In this document: in pieces, positions 33,428 to 40,862 of the stretch
Layout: each line of letters begins with the position of its first letter
How positions within the stretch are numbered: the first letter of the stretch is position 1
IMG/VR virus record: IMGVR_UViG_3300025896_001356
Coordinates: 1-64,000 of that record
Origin: a virus
DNA: 64,000 bases
Reading direction: 5' to 3' (one strand)
Made by a program: the position numbers and the translations under genes
The notes under the pieces: model-generated
Seen by the model: the letters and a program-made list of their open reading frames with translations, nothing else
What the model was told of the DNA's origin: nothing
Databases searched by the model: none

Positions 33428-34000
33428 ATGATAATTAAATGTATGTTAACATATCTTACTTTGGCCACTTCAAATCTTATCCGCCACCATATTCCAGTAT
33501 ATCCAGATTGGCCAAAAACTGGAGTCAAATATCTTAACACAGTCGAGCTTTGCCAAAACCCAAGTGCATTTGATCTAAGTGTGCAATGGTTTAAAGCAGT
33601 CGCCGAAACATGTAATGCACAAGATATTTTTGCTGCAGATGCTCGTGGGTTCATTTGGGGTGCACCAACTGCAAACCATTGTAAACTACCGTTGCATGTA
33701 GTAAGAAAACCAGGAAAACTTCCGGGAAATGTGTGGAGCCAGACTTACGAACTCGAGTATGGTACAGATACATTGGAGTTGCTGTCATCTACTCCAGTAG
33801 GCAATCGTCAGATACTAATTGTAGATGATGTACTAGCAACTGGAGGCACAGCAGATGCAATTTGCAAATTGTTGCATAACAATTTAAATATTCCGTACAC
33901 GTCAATGAGCGTGGCTGTATTAGTCAATCTAACATTTTTATCTGGTCAACAAATGTTAGAAGAAAAAGGTATTCAAGTATTTGGATTATTAAATGAGTGA
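33428..34000 (+). CDS. apt: Adenine phosphoribosyltransferase-like enzyme
   Basis: 190 aa. The PRPP-binding motif ILIVDDVLATGGTADA is near residue 130, ADARGFIWGAPTA matches the APRT ADxRG signature, and VRKPGKLPG matches the flexible hood loop. APRT joins adenine to PRPP giving AMP and pyrophosphate. It overlaps the MTA/SAH nucleosidase-like gene, which releases adenine, so the two form a salvage pair. The weak TATACT 5 nt upstream may be a promoter. Confidence 0.85.
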   Translation: MIIKCMLTYLTLATSNLIRHHIPVYPDWPKTGVKYLNTVELCQNPSAFDLSVQWFKAVAETCNAQDIFAADARGFIWGAPTANHCKLPLHVVRKPGKLPGNVWSQTYELEYGTDTLELLSSTPVGNRQILIVDDVLATGGTADAICKLLHNNLNIPYTSMSVAVLVNLTFLSGQQMLEEKGIQVFGLLNE

Positions 34001-34544
34001 TATAATTGTATTTGCACTAGAAGCTGAAGCTCCTAACCTGTTTAAAGAATATGCAAATGTTTACTGCATTGGTGTAGGTAAAGTAAATTCTGCAATCCAA
34101 ACTGTACGGCTATGTAATACCTATCAACCTGATCGTATTATTAATTTAGGCACAGCAGGCGGCATTAGATTAGGCACAGGCATACATCGTATCAACACAG
34201 TCTGGCAACACGATATAAACTTAATGGCACTTGGCATGCGCCCAGGTATACATTTTAATGATCCCGAAAGCATGATAATTATGCCTGGTCCAGGAAAGAC
34301 ATGTGCGTCTGGTGATATCTTTATTATAGAACCCGAGAAGCTTCGCGTAGAATGTGACGTGGTTGACATGGAAGCATACAGTGTGGCCAAGGTAGCAAAC
34401 CGCCTGGGCCTTGGTATTGAAATATGGAAATACATCAGTGACCCTGCAGATGCCAGCGCAGGCAAAACTTGGCAAGAACAAGTAGCAGCAGGTGAACCGT
34501 TTTATAGAAAAGTGTTGGAACAACTTGGAGCAAAATTAAAATGA
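33993..34544 (+). CDS. MTA/SAH nucleosidase-like enzyme (Pfs/MTAN family)
   Basis: 183 aa, shorter than the roughly 230 aa of bacterial MTAN. Key residues fit: E12 in FALEAEAP, NLGTAGG (51-57), E127 in VDMEAYSVAKVA and D150 in ISDPADASAGKTW. These match the catalytic Glu, ribose-binding Glu and catalytic Asp of E. coli MTAN. The family cleaves S-adenosylhomocysteine, methylthioadenosine and 5'-deoxyadenosine to adenine plus a sugar. The last is the by-product of radical SAM enzymes. It overlaps the genes on both sides. Confidence 0.8.
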   Translation: MSDIIVFALEAEAPNLFKEYANVYCIGVGKVNSAIQTVRLCNTYQPDRIINLGTAGGIRLGTGIHRINTVWQHDINLMALGMRPGIHFNDPESMIIMPGPGKTCASGDIFIIEPEKLRVECDVVDMEAYSVAKVANRLGLGIEIWKYISDPADASAGKTWQEQVAAGEPFYRKVLEQLGAKLK

Positions 34545-35143
34545 GTGCAGCAACGGGCTTTGCAGAAATGTTTGAATGGGCAGACGGAAACCCAACAAAT
34601 GAAGACCGTGGTGGCAAAACAGTTGTCCTCATTGGTGATAAAATTGTAGAATTTAATCGCAGTTCGACTACTACAAAAGACACAGATATTATCGGAGTAG
34701 TTGGTGGTGATAATACTGCTGTTGCTGCAATTAGTAATGCAAGCCCAATGGAATGGCACGGAAAGCATTTACGCGATCCGCTTAACCGTTTACTATGGGA
34801 ATCACAAAGCATGGTTGAATGGATAGTAGATGGCTACAGACATTGGTACGAAGCAGATCGTATTCCTGCTGGCATTGTGGTACCGTTGAATGCAACTTAC
34901 TATCACGATACTTGGAACGGACATAAGTTGCATCGAGAAATTCTAAGCGAAGAATTTAAAAATCCTAGCAAAGTTGTTGGTCAGTATCATCCACGATGGG
35001 AACGACCAAATTGGGGAATCGTAATATTATTAGGCCGTGCACCAATTAGAGATAGTAGCGTATGCAATCCAAATTGGAAACGGTTACATGATATAACAGG
35101 AACAGTTGACGGCGAAAGTATTTCAGAGTGGTTGGTTCGCTAA
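34541..35143 (+). CDS. Stand-alone Peptidase_G2-like autoproteolytic domain protein
   Basis: 200 aa beginning almost at once with GFAEMFEWADGNPTNEDRGGKTVVLIGDKI. This resembles the Peptidase_G2 (IMC) self-cleavage domain that normally ends phage tail spikes. IIGVVGGDNTAVAAISNASPMEW and LLWE match later parts. No spike domain precedes it here, so it may act in trans as an assembly chaperone or be a relic. Coupled by ATGA to the nucleosidase gene. Confidence 0.65.
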   Translation: MSAATGFAEMFEWADGNPTNEDRGGKTVVLIGDKIVEFNRSSTTTKDTDIIGVVGGDNTAVAAISNASPMEWHGKHLRDPLNRLLWESQSMVEWIVDGYRHWYEADRIPAGIVVPLNATYYHDTWNGHKLHREILSEEFKNPSKVVGQYHPRWERPNWGIVILLGRAPIRDSSVCNPNWKRLHDITGTVDGESISEWLVR

Positions 35144-35189
35144 TACTCAAAATTATCAACATAAATTATTAACTCACTAAGGAACTAAA

Positions 35190-35363
35190 ATGGCAGGCAA
35201 AGCAAAATCAATCTATCTCACAGTACTTCCAAAAGGTAGTCATAAAAGCATCTTTAAAAAAATGTTCTTTGAAGCGAAAACATATAATGAATATGTAAAG
35301 AGTGAAGAGTTTAAGACACAATATCCAGTGACTGAATTCGATATTGTCAAGGAGACATATTGA
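35190..35363 (+). CDS. Small basic protein of unknown function (57 aa)
   Basis: AAGGAA lies 5 nt before the ATG. MAGKAKSIYLTVLPKGSHKSIFKKMFFEAKTYNEYV is basic, the rest more acidic. Too short for a fold call. A TTAAATA string follows, 13 nt before the next gene. Confidence 0.5.
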   Translation: MAGKAKSIYLTVLPKGSHKSIFKKMFFEAKTYNEYVKSEEFKTQYPVTEFDIVKETY

Positions 35364-35375
35364 GTTAAATACACA

Positions 35376-36221
35376 ATGCAAGTAAAAAACATATACGAGA
35401 AGTGGGGTACAGAGTTCACTGACATAAGTGACTTATTTGAGCAAGATCCGCACGAATTACGAAGATTACTTTACGATCGTAAGATGCTGGTATTCCATGC
35501 TCCTAATTGGGATAAGCTAACATATTGGAAATTCCTTGCACTTTGGGGTAAACCATGGGGTCGTGATGCATACATTTCAAGCCGTGAACGCTGGGAATAT
35601 GTACCTAGCGGAGACGGGCAACATCGCTTTATGACTTCGATGAGCAATAAATTATCTAAGCGATTACAAGATTTTAAAATGCCTTGGCATTCAGACATTG
35701 CCAATCGAGTAGACGGTGGCATTCAGTTCCCGCATCGTTGCATTTACATGAAGACAGTACCTAATCCTCTTGCAGGATTTACTTACTGGATGGATATGGA
35801 GATTGCATATCCAGAAGTGCATCCAACCTTACGCAAGCGTTGGGAAGCACGTACAATTATTCAACAAAATTGGCATGCGCCAGGCAACAATATTATTGAA
35901 TGGCCAAGCATGAAACAACATCCAATTACCAAACGCTGGAGTCCACGTTGCAACTATCATGGCATTGCAGATAGCTGGATTCTAGATACCAAAGACGCCA
36001 GCGGTAACAGCATGGGTACTGGTATTGTTGAAGAACTAATGGAAGCAATGGCAGAAATCCCAGAGTGTGTGTACGAACAGAAATGGGCGCCAAATGACAT
36101 TGTCCTTTATGACAATTGGCCGTTTGTACATAGACGAACCGCTCCAGACCTAAAAGAAGGTGAAGAGCGGTTGATGTGGCGTGCTAACATCGATCACGAC
36201 ATTAGCTTAGTACAAGATTAA
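35376..36221 (+). CDS. TauD/TfdA-like 2OG-Fe(II) dioxygenase
   Basis: 281 aa. The TauD layout is visible: an N-terminal LLYDRKMLVFHAPN strand and HxD in FKMPWHSDIANR near residue 110. The distal His is in IVLYDNWPFVHRRTAP, and ERLMWRANID supplies the 2-oxoglutarate-binding Arg. TauD-family members hydroxylate small molecules or amino acid side chains. The residues for metal and 2OG binding all look intact. Tail to tail with the HNH gene, overlapping it by 4 nt. Confidence 0.78.
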   Translation: MQVKNIYEKWGTEFTDISDLFEQDPHELRRLLYDRKMLVFHAPNWDKLTYWKFLALWGKPWGRDAYISSRERWEYVPSGDGQHRFMTSMSNKLSKRLQDFKMPWHSDIANRVDGGIQFPHRCIYMKTVPNPLAGFTYWMDMEIAYPEVHPTLRKRWEARTIIQQNWHAPGNNIIEWPSMKQHPITKRWSPRCNYHGIADSWILDTKDASGNSMGTGIVEELMEAMAEIPECVYEQKWAPNDIVLYDNWPFVHRRTAPDLKEGEERLMWRANIDHDISLVQD

Positions 36222-36781
36222 GATTCTAGTTCAGCATCCCAATACAAGTAATCCCTCCAAGTTTCATGCAAATCTGTATGCTTGCGAGGGATTTTCTTTC
36301 CACTTGCATAAAGGTCCCATGCACTTGGTGCAACTGGTTTCTTCAAAAGATTCATGCGAGCCTCGTGAACCAGCTTTGAACCCTTGCGATGATTACATGG
36401 GCCACAGGCAGCAACAACGTTGGTCCATGAACTAACACCTCCGGCTGCACGTGGGATAACGTGGTCAAAGGTCAGTTGCTTGGTTTCAAATTCTTTTGCA
36501 CAATATTGGCAGGTAAACTGGTCCCGCAGGTAAACGTTGTAGCGACTAAACGTTGGTCGCTGGTCACGCTTAACGTAGTCCTTTAGGGCCACCACACTAG
36601 GAAGGCGCCAGATTTCTGTAGCACTATGGATATCAACTTCATACTCTGCTACCACGCTGACACGCCCGGAAATAACTGCTTTAATAGCATCTTGCCAAGT
36701 GATTGTGCTCAACGGGTGCATCTGCACTGGTTGAAAATCTGCGTTAAGCAGAAGAGCTGGGTATTGTCCGTCGATGATCAT
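36218..36781 (-). CDS. HNH endonuclease
   Basis: 187 aa on the minus strand. FTCQYCAKEF...LTFDHVIPRAAGGVSSWTNVVAACGPCNHRKGSK is a complete HNH nuclease with zinc-holding CxxC pairs and the DHV/N/H catalytic set. The N-terminal NADFQPVQMHPLSTITWQDAIKAV is typical of a widespread bacterial HNH family rather than of group I intron enzymes. It may cut host DNA or act as a free-standing mobile gene, as its reversed strand suggests. Confidence 0.88.
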   Translation of the reverse strand: MIIDGQYPALLLNADFQPVQMHPLSTITWQDAIKAVISGRVSVVAEYEVDIHSATEIWRLPSVVALKDYVKRDQRPTFSRYNVYLRDQFTCQYCAKEFETKQLTFDHVIPRAAGGVSSWTNVVAACGPCNHRKGSKLVHEARMNLLKKPVAPSAWDLYASGKKIPRKHTDLHETWRDYLYWDAELES

Positions 36782-36814
36782 GATTGTTTAACTTGTTAGT
36801 TTACTTATCTACGT

Positions 36815-36843
36815 ATTGTACACGGATTTATGTACTTGAGCAA
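36815..36843 (-). promoter_or_regulatory. Candidate minus-strand promoter for the HNH gene
   Basis: On the minus strand: TTGCTC, 17 nt, TACAAT, ending 33 nt before the HNH start codon. A fair but not consensus sigma70 match. It faces away from the strong plus-strand promoter at 36866. Confidence 0.45.
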
Positions 36844-36865
36844 CATATATTAGAATATTTTCTAG

Positions 36866-36894
36866 TTGACAACTGACTCAAACTACGTTATAAT
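36866..36894 (+). promoter_or_regulatory. Consensus sigma70 promoter (leaderless type)
   Basis: TTGACA, 17 nt, TATAAT. The -10 box ends 6 nt before ATG 36901, which opens a 9-codon leader ORF overlapping the next gene start. Confidence 0.85.
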
Positions 36895-36900
36895 ACGCAC

Positions 36901-36930
36901 ATGACAACAATCTTAGGATATCATGCTTAA
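36901..36930 (+). other. 9-codon leader ORF
   Basis: MTTILGYHA, then TAA. It starts at the expected transcription start and its last codons overlap the ATG at 36923, so translation could be coupled. The internal AGGA also serves as ribosome site for the next gene. Confidence 0.45.
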
Positions 36931-37198
36931 AACTTTTGCGTTGCAGAATAGACCGTTTGCAATCTTTGATGCAGCGAACCTCGAACATCGAAAAGCATTT
37001 CAGAAATTTCGAACTACCATGTCCTGGGCACAATGCCCTGTGCAATGGATCTTAGATGATGATTCCTCAGATATTGTGTATAACATTTCTAAGAAACTTG
37101 TAGCACATTATATGTCCCTTGAGTTTGTTGTAAAAAAACCACGGATTGTACGTAAAAACAAGCCAAAAACTGTCACAAAACTTAAAAAAATGGCGTAA
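36923..37198 (+). CDS. Small basic protein of unknown function (91 aa)
   Basis: The ordered N-terminal part (FALQNRPFAIFDAANLEHRKAFQKF) is followed by a very basic tail (KKPRIVRKNKPKTVTKLKKMA) that could bind nucleic acid. AGGA is 5 nt before the start. Under the 36866 promoter. Confidence 0.55.
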   Translation: MLKTFALQNRPFAIFDAANLEHRKAFQKFRTTMSWAQCPVQWILDDDSSDIVYNISKKLVAHYMSLEFVVKKPRIVRKNKPKTVTKLKKMA

Positions 37199-37203
37199 AA
37201 CGG

Positions 37204-37232
37204 TTGACAATAGGCTCAACTTGCGCTATAAT
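37204..37232 (+). promoter_or_regulatory. Consensus sigma70 early-type promoter
   Basis: TTGACA, 17 nt, TATAAT, preceded by AAAACGG as in the 50-bp repeat and followed by ACACATAGACAGCAA as at 30517. It drives the gene at 37265 with a leader of about 27 nt. Confidence 0.85.
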
Positions 37233-37264
37233 ATACACATAGACAGCAACAAACAGGACTTAAA

Positions 37265-37606
37265 ATGAAAGTTTGCATCACTACACAGTACATGGAAAAT
37301 TATGGTGCGCATGATTGGGACGGTACAGGTGAGTGCCCGCAGTACTGGAAAATGAAGGGCGGCGAGGAGTACTTTTTGCCCTTGGACGGTTTTAATCCTG
37401 CCCATGAGTTTGCAGAGAAGAATCTGCAGATGATTGTGGACAGTGTTCGTGATCAGGTTGAGTGGAACGAGGCTTGGAGCCGTCAGTACATTGTGGGTTA
37501 TGTGATTGTGGAAGATGACTACATGACCGAGTTTGAATGCAGCCAGTTGGAATACGATGGTGAGATTCGTTTCCCTGCAAAAGTGCTAGAAGAAGGTGTT
37601 GTTTAA
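37265..37606 (+). CDS. Protein of unknown function (113 aa)
   Basis: Acidic and aromatic-rich (ITTQYMENYGAHDWDGTGECPQYWKMKGGEEYF). From memory, similar small proteins occur in aquatic T4-like phages, but no function is assigned. The end of the gene forms a hairpin (37596-37615) that includes the stop codon. Confidence 0.55.
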   Translation: MKVCITTQYMENYGAHDWDGTGECPQYWKMKGGEEYFLPLDGFNPAHEFAEKNLQMIVDSVRDQVEWNEAWSRQYIVGYVIVEDDYMTEFECSQLEYDGEIRFPAKVLEEGVV

Positions 37607-37615
37607 AAACAACAC
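37596..37615 (+). promoter_or_regulatory. Perfect hairpin over a stop codon
   Basis: GTGTTGTT, loop TAAA, AACAACAC. The loop is made around the TAA stop of the 37265 gene. No T run follows. It lies 15 nt upstream of the next -35 box, like the stem-loop plus early promoter cassettes described in T4-type phages. Confidence 0.55.
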
Positions 37616-37629
37616 AATAACCCATCAGG

Positions 37630-37658
37630 TTGACAGGTTATCGATTCGGTGTTATAAT
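37630..37658 (+). promoter_or_regulatory. Consensus sigma70 early-type promoter
   Basis: TTGACA, 17 nt, TATAAT, then TAATACTTAAACAGCAAACGGAG. The leader shares CTTAAACAGCAAA with the promoter at 38807. Confidence 0.85.
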
Positions 37659-37686
37659 TAATACTTAAACAGCAAACGGAGCTATT

Positions 37687-37971
37687 ATGAATATCCAGGA
37701 AATCAACAAAGCAATCATGTTTGGCACTTTCACCAATACCGAGCTGACCAGCATTGGTGATGCTATCCGTTGGAATCGTGCGCAACTTGGCAAGCAGACC
37801 AAACGTTCTATTACCATTGGTTGCACTGTAAAATTTACTGATCCCAGAAGCGGTGTTGTTTATCAAGGCACTGTTAACAAAATCAAAATCAAGAACATCT
37901 TGGTCAACTGCTCTGCATACGGACGCGGTGGACTTGTAAATGTGCCAGCTAACATGCTCGAGGTGGCATAA
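37687..37971 (+). CDS. Protein of unknown function with a small beta-barrel core (94 aa)
   Basis: CGGAG precedes the ATG. After an N-terminal helix, TIGCTVKFTDPRSGVVYQGTVNKIKIKNILVNC reads like a KOW/SH3-type barrel, which often binds RNA or protein. TAATG coupling with the next gene. Confidence 0.55.
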   Translation: MNIQEINKAIMFGTFTNTELTSIGDAIRWNRAQLGKQTKRSITIGCTVKFTDPRSGVVYQGTVNKIKIKNILVNCSAYGRGGLVNVPANMLEVA

Positions 37972-38183
37972 TGGAAAAACTTATCCTTGCGCTGGCCGCA
38001 ATTGTTATTGGTATCGCTGGTGTAATGTTTCTCAGCTTCTTGCTGAGTTGGCCCGTGTTCATGCTGTGGAACGGTTGCTTGGTTGGCGCAGTCGCAGGTG
38101 TTGCTGAAGTAACTTGGTTGCAGGCCTGGGGCCTGACTATACTATGTGGCTTCTTATTCAAGACTTCAGTGAGCAAATCATAA
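37971..38183 (+). CDS. Small membrane protein (70 aa)
   Basis: Two hydrophobic segments, LILALAAIVIGIAGVMFLSFLLSW and LVGAVAGVAEVTWLQAWGLTILCGFLF, form an inner membrane hairpin. No charged motif suggests holin function strongly, though size and topology would allow it. Coupled to both neighbours. Confidence 0.55.
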   Translation: MEKLILALAAIVIGIAGVMFLSFLLSWPVFMLWNGCLVGAVAGVAEVTWLQAWGLTILCGFLFKTSVSKS

Positions 38184-38338
38184 TGCAAAATGTTAACATG
38201 ATGCAACTTATGCAACGGTGCATGGCACGTCTAGAAGTAGATATCTCTTCTGAGGAACGCATTAAGGTTCTCAAAGTGTTGGCAAGTACTGCTACCATGC
38301 TGGTGGAAAATTTAGAAACTATTGTTGAGGTGGCGTAA
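38183..38338 (+). CDS. Small helical protein (51 aa)
   Basis: Start ATG 38183 by TAATG overlap. MQNVNMMQLMQRCMARLEVDISSEERIKVLKVLASTATMLVENLETIVEVA is fully helical. Its end forms TAATG with the next gene. No family recognised. Confidence 0.5.
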   Translation: MQNVNMMQLMQRCMARLEVDISSEERIKVLKVLASTATMLVENLETIVEVA

Positions 38339-38526
38339 TGGATCCGAAACCAACTCCTGACTATTCACAGAAATACCAGATGACGTACCGTGTTATCCGG
38401 GCTGATCAAATTAACGATTTTCTAAATGAACTTGCTGACATGCAACAGGTTTATTTTGAGGAAGCAATTGAAGCATCACAATACAAAGATGCAAAAGAAG
38501 TTATCAATCACATCCGTTCACTATAA
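38338..38526 (+). CDS. Small acidic protein of unknown function (62 aa)
   Basis: MDPKPTPDYSQKYQMTYRVIRADQINDFLNELADMQQVYFEEAIEAS; helical and acidic. Supported by coupling and direction only. Confidence 0.5.
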   Translation: MDPKPTPDYSQKYQMTYRVIRADQINDFLNELADMQQVYFEEAIEASQYKDAKEVINHIRSL

Positions 38527-38536
38527 AGAAAACCTT

Positions 38537-38680
38537 ATGACCACCGCCCGCGAAAAAAATACTGCCCATGATCAACGCCAAGTAACTCGACCCAAAGCGG
38601 TCCATTACGACTTTACTGCACTTACTCAGGTGATGAAGGCGTGGTATAATCAGGAAATTTATTCCCCGTATTCTGCATAA
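38537..38680 (+). CDS. Small protein of unknown function (47 aa)
   Basis: MTTAREKNTAHDQRQVTRPKAVHYDF; basic N-terminal half. The ATG at 38537 follows the upstream stop by 10 nt; a longer frame from 38426 would be mostly inside the previous gene. Confidence 0.42.
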   Translation: MTTAREKNTAHDQRQVTRPKAVHYDFTALTQVMKAWYNQEIYSPYSA

Positions 38681-38682
38681 TC

Positions 38683-38766
38683 ATGGCTGGATTATTTGGA
38701 TTCTTTGCACTGCTTTGCACTGGTCATCCTATACTGGCACTGGTCTTTTTGATACTTTGCTTATAA
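38683..38766 (+). CDS. 27-residue membrane peptide
   Basis: MAGLFGFFALLCTGHPILALVFLILCL is a single very hydrophobic helix, starting 2 nt after the previous stop. There is no good ribosome site, so coupling would be needed. The 50-bp repeat starts 2 nt after its stop. Confidence 0.4.
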   Translation: MAGLFGFFALLCTGHPILALVFLILCL

Positions 38767-38767
38767 G

Positions 38768-38817
38768 ATGTTGCTAAAATACAACACAAAATAGTCTGAA
38801 AAACGGTTGACAGCAGG
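38768..38817 (+). repeat. 50-bp perfect direct repeat, copy 2
   Basis: Identical to 30478-30527. Here it supplies the -35 box for the ParB-like gene. The -10 and leader differ from copy 1 and match the 37630 promoter instead, so the module seems to be a mosaic. Confidence 0.9.
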
Positions 38818-38835
38818 CTCAAGCCGTGTTATAAT
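38807..38835 (+). promoter_or_regulatory. Consensus sigma70 early-type promoter
   Basis: TTGACA, 17 nt, TATAAT, then TATTACTTAAACAGCAAAAAGGA. It drives the ParB-like gene at 38865. Confidence 0.85.
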
Positions 38836-38864
38836 TATTACTTAAACAGCAAAAAGGAATTAAT

Positions 38865-40007
38865 ATGTTGCCAGTGTATCAAGATGTAGTTCGTAAGCCA
38901 AATATTCTTAAAAATCGCAATCCTTTAAAGAACACAATTGCAACAGTTATTAGTCTAGGTAACCGCCTTACTGATCTGAACACTTCCAAGGAATGGAAAG
39001 CTCTTATTAAAGAGTATAAGGCAAATGCAATTGTGCTTGATCCAACACTGCGACCAAAGGTAATGATGGTCAAGCTAGGTAAGCTGACCATCGACGAAGA
39101 TATCCAACGTGCGCTCGACGTCAAACATTGTGCAAAGAAAATTGCCGCAACTGGTACATTTGATCCACGCTTGTTGCAAGTAGTATATTGTGTTAAGACC
39201 CCGGGCAAAGATGAATTTTGCGCTGTAGATGGTCAGCACACTGCGGCAACTATTGCCGGGCTTGTTGATGCAGGATTGTTTGTAGGCGAAACCGATTGGC
39301 GCGAAGTTGAAGTTGCAGTTCTGTATGTCGAAACAACCAGCAAAGCGTTTGCTCGTAAAGCGTTTGCACTGATTAATGGCAAAGGCAAAAAGAAAGTTAG
39401 CCCTTGGTATGAGCACCGTACCAAAGTAATGAGCGTTCGTATTGATGGCTCAACTGATGAAGATGATGTGTCTGCAGAACAAAAGCAACAAATTTGCGAA
39501 AAGTACGACTGCTATCCAGTTGATCTCGATAGTCAGTTTGTTGGCAAGCCTGGCACATTTACACACATGGGCGCTCTTAACTTAGATGCAGAGACACTAG
39601 AATTGTGCTGTAAGTTTCATGACAAGTATTTTCATTATGATGCCATTGACGGCTCGTTGTGGTTTATGATGGCAGACATTGCTAAAGCATTCAAGGCAGC
39701 TAAAATTAAAATCACTGATAAGTTTCTCGGAGAACTTGCTGGAATTTTGCAAGGTTACTTTGCAGGCTTGTACGAGTTTCATGCTTCTGTGCATAAGGCA
39801 CATAAGCTGTGGGGCGAACATACATACGGTTACGAAGTATCATGGGACGACGATTCTATTGCAGCCGTGCTAGTAATGCTGTATCGTAACTTGGGTGGTA
39901 CTCAGCGTATTCCACAACCAATGTTGGATCGCTTTGCACAGATCCTAGATTTTGTTGATGACGATATTAAAGAATTGTACAACAACACTACCTTATTGGC
40001 TGCATAA
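38865..40007 (+). CDS. ParB/DGQHR-like domain protein
   Basis: 380 aa. LGKLTIDEDIQRALDVKHCAKKIAATGTFDPRLLQVVYC and CAVDGQHTAATI match the ParB N-terminal nucleotide-binding domain with a DGQH motif, as in DGQHR and DndB-type proteins. The rest is helical and unassigned. Such proteins bind CTP or DNA in other systems. It has its own strong promoter, so it is probably an early gene. Confidence 0.72.
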   Translation: MLPVYQDVVRKPNILKNRNPLKNTIATVISLGNRLTDLNTSKEWKALIKEYKANAIVLDPTLRPKVMMVKLGKLTIDEDIQRALDVKHCAKKIAATGTFDPRLLQVVYCVKTPGKDEFCAVDGQHTAATIAGLVDAGLFVGETDWREVEVAVLYVETTSKAFARKAFALINGKGKKKVSPWYEHRTKVMSVRIDGSTDEDDVSAEQKQQICEKYDCYPVDLDSQFVGKPGTFTHMGALNLDAETLELCCKFHDKYFHYDAIDGSLWFMMADIAKAFKAAKIKITDKFLGELAGILQGYFAGLYEFHASVHKAHKLWGEHTYGYEVSWDDDSIAAVLVMLYRNLGGTQRIPQPMLDRFAQILDFVDDDIKELYNNTTLLAA

Positions 40008-40315
40008 TGTTTTTCTATATACTCCCTGGGCCGTTCCGTTTAGGATTTGGTATCACTGGTAATCACGAGCGGCGTGCAAAAGACTATACAGGCTCGTGGG
40101 GTGGTGAAGCTAAGTTTGCATATCTGTTTGAAGGACCAACACCGCATATTAAGAGGCTAGAGAACATTATCAAAACAATGCATACTGATATGCTATGGAA
40201 ACTTGATGACTGGGAAACTGAATGGTTGGATAATAATTGGACTGCTGATCAGTTGCTTAATTTTGTAAAAGATGTTATACTAGAACGACATTTAGCAATT
40301 AAACAAATACGATGA
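40007..40315 (+). CDS. GIY-YIG-like small protein
   Basis: 102 aa. FFYILPGPFRLGFGITGNHERRAKDYTGSWGGEAKFAYLFEGPTPHIKRLENIIK follows the strand order of a GIY-YIG/T5orf172 nuclease core, ending with a Glu-containing helix. The tyrosine motifs are only partly kept, so activity is unsure. TAATG overlap with the ParB-like gene. Confidence 0.42.
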   Translation: MFFYILPGPFRLGFGITGNHERRAKDYTGSWGGEAKFAYLFEGPTPHIKRLENIIKTMHTDMLWKLDDWETEWLDNNWTADQLLNFVKDVILERHLAIKQIR

Positions 40316-40635
40316 TTAAAACTATATCCAGTCCTGATAGCATAATAAGCGTTGGCCTGTCGGGGCAAGGCGGACCTTACCATAGTGGCGCAGTTTATTG
40401 GGACGGTAACGCACAAAAGATGTTAGTGATCAATGGGGATGGTGTTAGACATGACATGCACGGACAAGAAGCACATATTGTAGCAGGTCCAATGTTATCA
40501 CATGTCATGTCTTGGGTGTATAAGAAAATGTCAGAAGAAGCAGAGTTGGACAAGTTATGCAAAGCATATCCAAACTTGGATGAGGCCCGCAAGGAGTTTG
40601 CAGTGTTGCATCGTTTGGTAAAGGACAATAAATGA
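40312..40635 (+). CDS. Protein of unknown function (107 aa)
   Basis: The N-terminal half suggests beta strands (IISVGLSGQGGPYHSGAVYWDGNAQKMLVINGDGV) and the C-terminal half an acidic helix. ATGA overlaps on both sides. Confidence 0.5.
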   Translation: MIKTISSPDSIISVGLSGQGGPYHSGAVYWDGNAQKMLVINGDGVRHDMHGQEAHIVAGPMLSHVMSWVYKKMSEEAELDKLCKAYPNLDEARKEFAVLHRLVKDNK

Positions 40636-40862
40636 ACAGCGATAAATGTACAGTGAAGGCAGTTGCATCTGGTCGAGAGATGGATGCAGAAGTAATTGCA
40701 TTTCACGAAAAACGAAACTTGACAGTTGCAATTAACAAGAGTGTTAAACTGTTAATGACCTGGAACGGTCGAATGTTTGAAGGCAAGGCAGCAGGTATGG
40801 ACTTTGAAAGCAATGGTCCAAAAGTAGTCACTGAATATAAATCAATAAGGGGAAATCGATGA
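40632..40862 (+). CDS. Small protein of unknown function (76 aa)
   Basis: Strand-rich (VKAVASGREMDAEVIAFHEKRNLTVAINKSVKLLMTWNG), perhaps a small SH3-like barrel. Coupled by ATGA overlaps. Confidence 0.5.
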   Translation: MNSDKCTVKAVASGREMDAEVIAFHEKRNLTVAINKSVKLLMTWNGRMFEGKAAGMDFESNGPKVVTEYKSIRGNR

